From contig JAQCDH010000031.1 of NCBI GenBank assembly GCA_027620815.1, positions 1 through 8,261 of the forward strand: a stretch of DNA of 8,261 nucleotides, read 5' to 3'. Under the pieces are notes generated by a model that made no database searches, was not told the DNA's origin, and saw only the letters and a list, made by a program, of their open reading frames with translations. Below, piece after piece: positions 6,565-8,261 of the stretch; positions within the stretch are counted from its first letter, which is position 1, and every line of letters starts with the position of its first letter. This stretch comes from Bacillota bacterium (GTDB taxonomy: Bacteria; Bacillota_I; Bacilli_A; Acholeplasmatales; Acholeplasmataceae). Position numbers and translations under genes: made by a program.

Positions 6565-7325
6565 AAACAATTACCAATTACCATTTTAAAAATGAAGACG
6601 TGCATGTAGAAATAGAAAGTGAAACACTTATTATTTCTTATGCACTTTTTTTGAAATATCAACTAAAAATAGGAACGGAATTCACGCCATCACTTAAGGA
6701 AAAAATCGAAAATGATGTCTTATTTGAGCACTTATATTTAGAAGCAAAAAAGTATTTAAAACGTATGAGAACAAGTGATGAAGTAAAAACTCACTTACTT
6801 AAAATATCTCCTAAAGAAGGGATCATTAAACAAGTAATCGCAGATTTAAAGGATAAAAAATATCTTGATGATCAAAGCTACATCAGTAGATACATGCAAA
6901 CCCACGAGCATTATGGTCCTAATAAATGTTTGTTTGAACTCATGAAAAAAGGGATTAAAAAAATTGAGATTTTAGACATATTAAAAACCATTGATTTTGA
7001 TTCGAAACTTCAAGATGTCATTTCGTTATGCAGTAAAAAAAATCAAAAGTTATCTCATCAGAAAAAACTTCAAAAATGTTTTATGAATGCGAGTCAATTA
7101 GGATATGAGCAAAGTCAAATTCAAGCCGCTTTAACGAATATAGAAAAAGCGCCAATTGATGAAGCAACGTCTTTACAAACATTTTTTATAAAAACGTCTA
7201 GAAAACTCAAAGGGAGTCCCTATGAGAAATGTCAATCATGGATTAAAAAAGCAATGCAACATGGCTACTGTTATGAGGATGCTAAAATATATTGTAAGGA
7301 AATAGATGATGAAACGACTATATAA
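6561..7325 (+). CDS. recX: Regulatory protein RecX
   Basis: RecX binds RecA and modulates, usually inhibits, its filament and recombinase activity in the cytoplasm. The 254-residue length is close to Bacillus RecX (264). The N-terminal beta-rich extension (about 1-50) is the Firmicute type. It is followed by helical RecX repeats: LEAKKYLKRMRTSDEVKTHL (60-79) through IADLKDKKYLDDQSYISRY (93-111) is the diagnostic first repeat, GPNKCLFELMKKGIKKIEIL (119-138) is the second, and two further three-helix-like units lie around 168-195 and 220-248. The protein is very Lys-rich. The gene starts inside the stop codon of the S41 peptidase gene (ATGA overlap) with no clear ribosome binding site of its own, so translation is probably coupled to the upstream gene. 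recA is not in this window. The last codons overlap the start of the amidohydrolase gene. Confidence 0.92.
   Translation: MKTITNYHFKNEDVHVEIESETLIISYALFLKYQLKIGTEFTPSLKEKIENDVLFEHLYLEAKKYLKRMRTSDEVKTHLLKISPKEGIIKQVIADLKDKKYLDDQSYISRYMQTHEHYGPNKCLFELMKKGIKKIEILDILKTIDFDSKLQDVISLCSKKNQKLSHQKKLQKCFMNASQLGYEQSQIQAALTNIEKAPIDEATSLQTFFIKTSRKLKGSPYEKCQSWIKKAMQHGYCYEDAKIYCKEIDDETTI
7296..7300 (+). promoter_or_regulatory. Ribosome binding site of the amidohydrolase, inside recX
   Basis: AAGGA within the last codons of recX lies 5 bases before the ATG at 7306 and 8 bases before a second in-frame ATG at 7309. Either could be the start; the sequence does not decide between them. Confidence 0.65.
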
Positions 7326-8261
7326 CGCTACATTTTATACAATGAATGAGATGGAAACACTGAATGAACTCTATATTAATGAAAAAGGCTTAATCATTGA
7401 TTCACCAATACAAGATGTTGACATCGAACATATCGATATGCAAGGTCAATTTATATATCCTGCATTTATTGATTGTCATCTACATTTAATGGGTTACGGA
7501 CAATTTTTATCTAGACTTCATGCAAAAGGTATTCCTTCAAAAGAAGCACTTATCCAATTTATATCTGTTCATATGAATCCATATATGATTTATATTGAGC
7601 ATTATAAACCGTGGATGAATATTCAAAAAGCCGATTTAGATGTAATATCCAATGATATTCCAATTTATCTAAGACATGAAGATTATCACGGGATGACTTT
7701 AAATTCAAAAGCACTTGAAATCATGGATTTTATGTCTGAAGACGGTATCTTAAAAGAAGAAGATGCAACCAAAGCACTTCAATCCATTCCTAAACATGAG
7801 ATAGAGACACTCACATCTTTTTTACTTAAAGCGTATCATCAACTGAATAAGTATGGCATTATTGGTGGACATAGTGATGATTTATATTATTTTAACGGTT
7901 ATCATGATACATTAGAAGCTTTTTTTGATGCGAGTCAAAAACATCCATTTTATAATCATTTACTTGTACATCATCGTACATTACATGATCATGTCAACAA
8001 TCCAATTGTTCAAAATGATTTTGTTGAACTTGGTGCGGTGAAAATGTTTTATGATGGCACAACAGGTTCTAAAACAGCACTTATGTCAACGCCTTATTTT
8101 GATCAAAGCTTTGGTATGCGTATCATGGATAAAGACGTCTTCAAACATCAAGTGAGACTTGCAAGAGAGGCTCAAATGCCAGTTGCTGTTCATGTGATTG
8201 GTGATCAAGGGCTATTAGAAGTCGCTGAAATATTAAAAGAAATCCCTGTTAAAAAAGGACG
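7306..8261 (+). CDS. YtcJ-like amidohydrolase, 3' end outside window
   Basis: The frame is open from ATGATG at 7306/7309 to the window edge (318 codons) and has no stop. It belongs to the metal-dependent amidohydrolase superfamily, in the Amidohydro_3/YtcJ group of proteins that are usually around 500-550 residues, so about 40% is probably missing. Numbering from 7306, the visible signatures are FIDCHLHLMGYG (54-65) with the metal-binding HxH at 58/60, LRHEDYHGMTLNSKAL (122-137) matching the family's DGH...NS block, GIIGGHSDD (184-192), the KMFYDGTTGSKTALM stretch (246-260) with the lysine expected at the metal centre, and AVHVIGD (294-300) with metal-binding His296. Such enzymes hydrolyse C-N or C-O bonds; the substrate cannot be told from sequence. 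The N-terminal beta-strand region before the HxH is short. The gene overlaps the end of recX by 20 (or 17) bases, so it is cotranscribed with the secA operon. Confidence 0.9.
   Translation, partial: MMKRLYNATFYTMNEMETLNELYINEKGLIIDSPIQDVDIEHIDMQGQFIYPAFIDCHLHLMGYGQFLSRLHAKGIPSKEALIQFISVHMNPYMIYIEHYKPWMNIQKADLDVISNDIPIYLRHEDYHGMTLNSKALEIMDFMSEDGILKEEDATKALQSIPKHEIETLTSFLLKAYHQLNKYGIIGGHSDDLYYFNGYHDTLEAFFDASQKHPFYNHLLVHHRTLHDHVNNPIVQNDFVELGAVKMFYDGTTGSKTALMSTPYFDQSFGMRIMDKDVFKHQVRLAREAQMPVAVHVIGDQGLLEVAEILKEIPVKKG

Noticed and set aside
1..8261. Mobile elements, CRISPR arrays, tRNA or rRNA genes, phage or defence genes
   Set aside because: No direct repeat arrays, terminal inverted repeats, transposase-like proteins or RNA gene signatures were seen; nearly the whole window is explained by seven coherent genes.

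Overview
The window looks like chromosomal housekeeping DNA from a low-GC Firmicute or Mollicute relative, most plausibly an Acholeplasma-like organism. The reasons are the AT-rich composition, dense same-strand genes, Firmicute-type SecA, RF2 and RecX sequences, and clear AAGGAG-type ribosome binding sites. TGA is a stop codon here: it ends the S41 peptidase gene, Trp is written TGG, and a complete release factor 2 gene is present. This excludes Mycoplasma/Spiroplasma (TGA = Trp) and fits Acholeplasma or another standard-code lineage. The genus is an inference, not a reading.

Layout: seven genes, all on the + strand. The first transcription unit begins before the window. It contains the 3' part of a DUF3137 membrane protein gene (1-836) and a lemA-family gene (855-1412), and it ends in a compact intrinsic terminator (1411-1436) that starts inside the lemA stop codon. 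The only intergenic gap of any size (about 85 bases, 1437-1521) carries a near-consensus sigma-A promoter (TTGAAT, 17 bp, TATGAT). It drives secA (1522-3993), prfB (3997-5085), a membrane-anchored S41/CtpA-type peptidase (5095-6564), recX (6561-7325) and a YtcJ-like amidohydrolase cut by the window edge (7306 onward).

The five genes of the second unit are separated by 3 and 9 bases and then by overlaps of 4 and about 20 bases. No terminator or promoter is apparent between them, so they probably form one operon with translational coupling. Together they cover protein export (SecA), translation termination (RF2), extracytoplasmic proteolysis (S41 peptidase), control of RecA (RecX) and an unassigned hydrolase. 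The secA-prfB order is the same as in Bacillus; the link to recX and the amidohydrolase is less familiar to me.

I found no mobile element, CRISPR array, RNA gene, defence system or other clearly novel system. The points worth a second look are modest: an in-frame RF2 gene without the usual autoregulatory frameshift, a SecA that ends in a basic tail instead of a zinc-binding motif, and an S41 peptidase that keeps a peptidoglycan-binding-like C-terminal region although the host may lack a cell wall.
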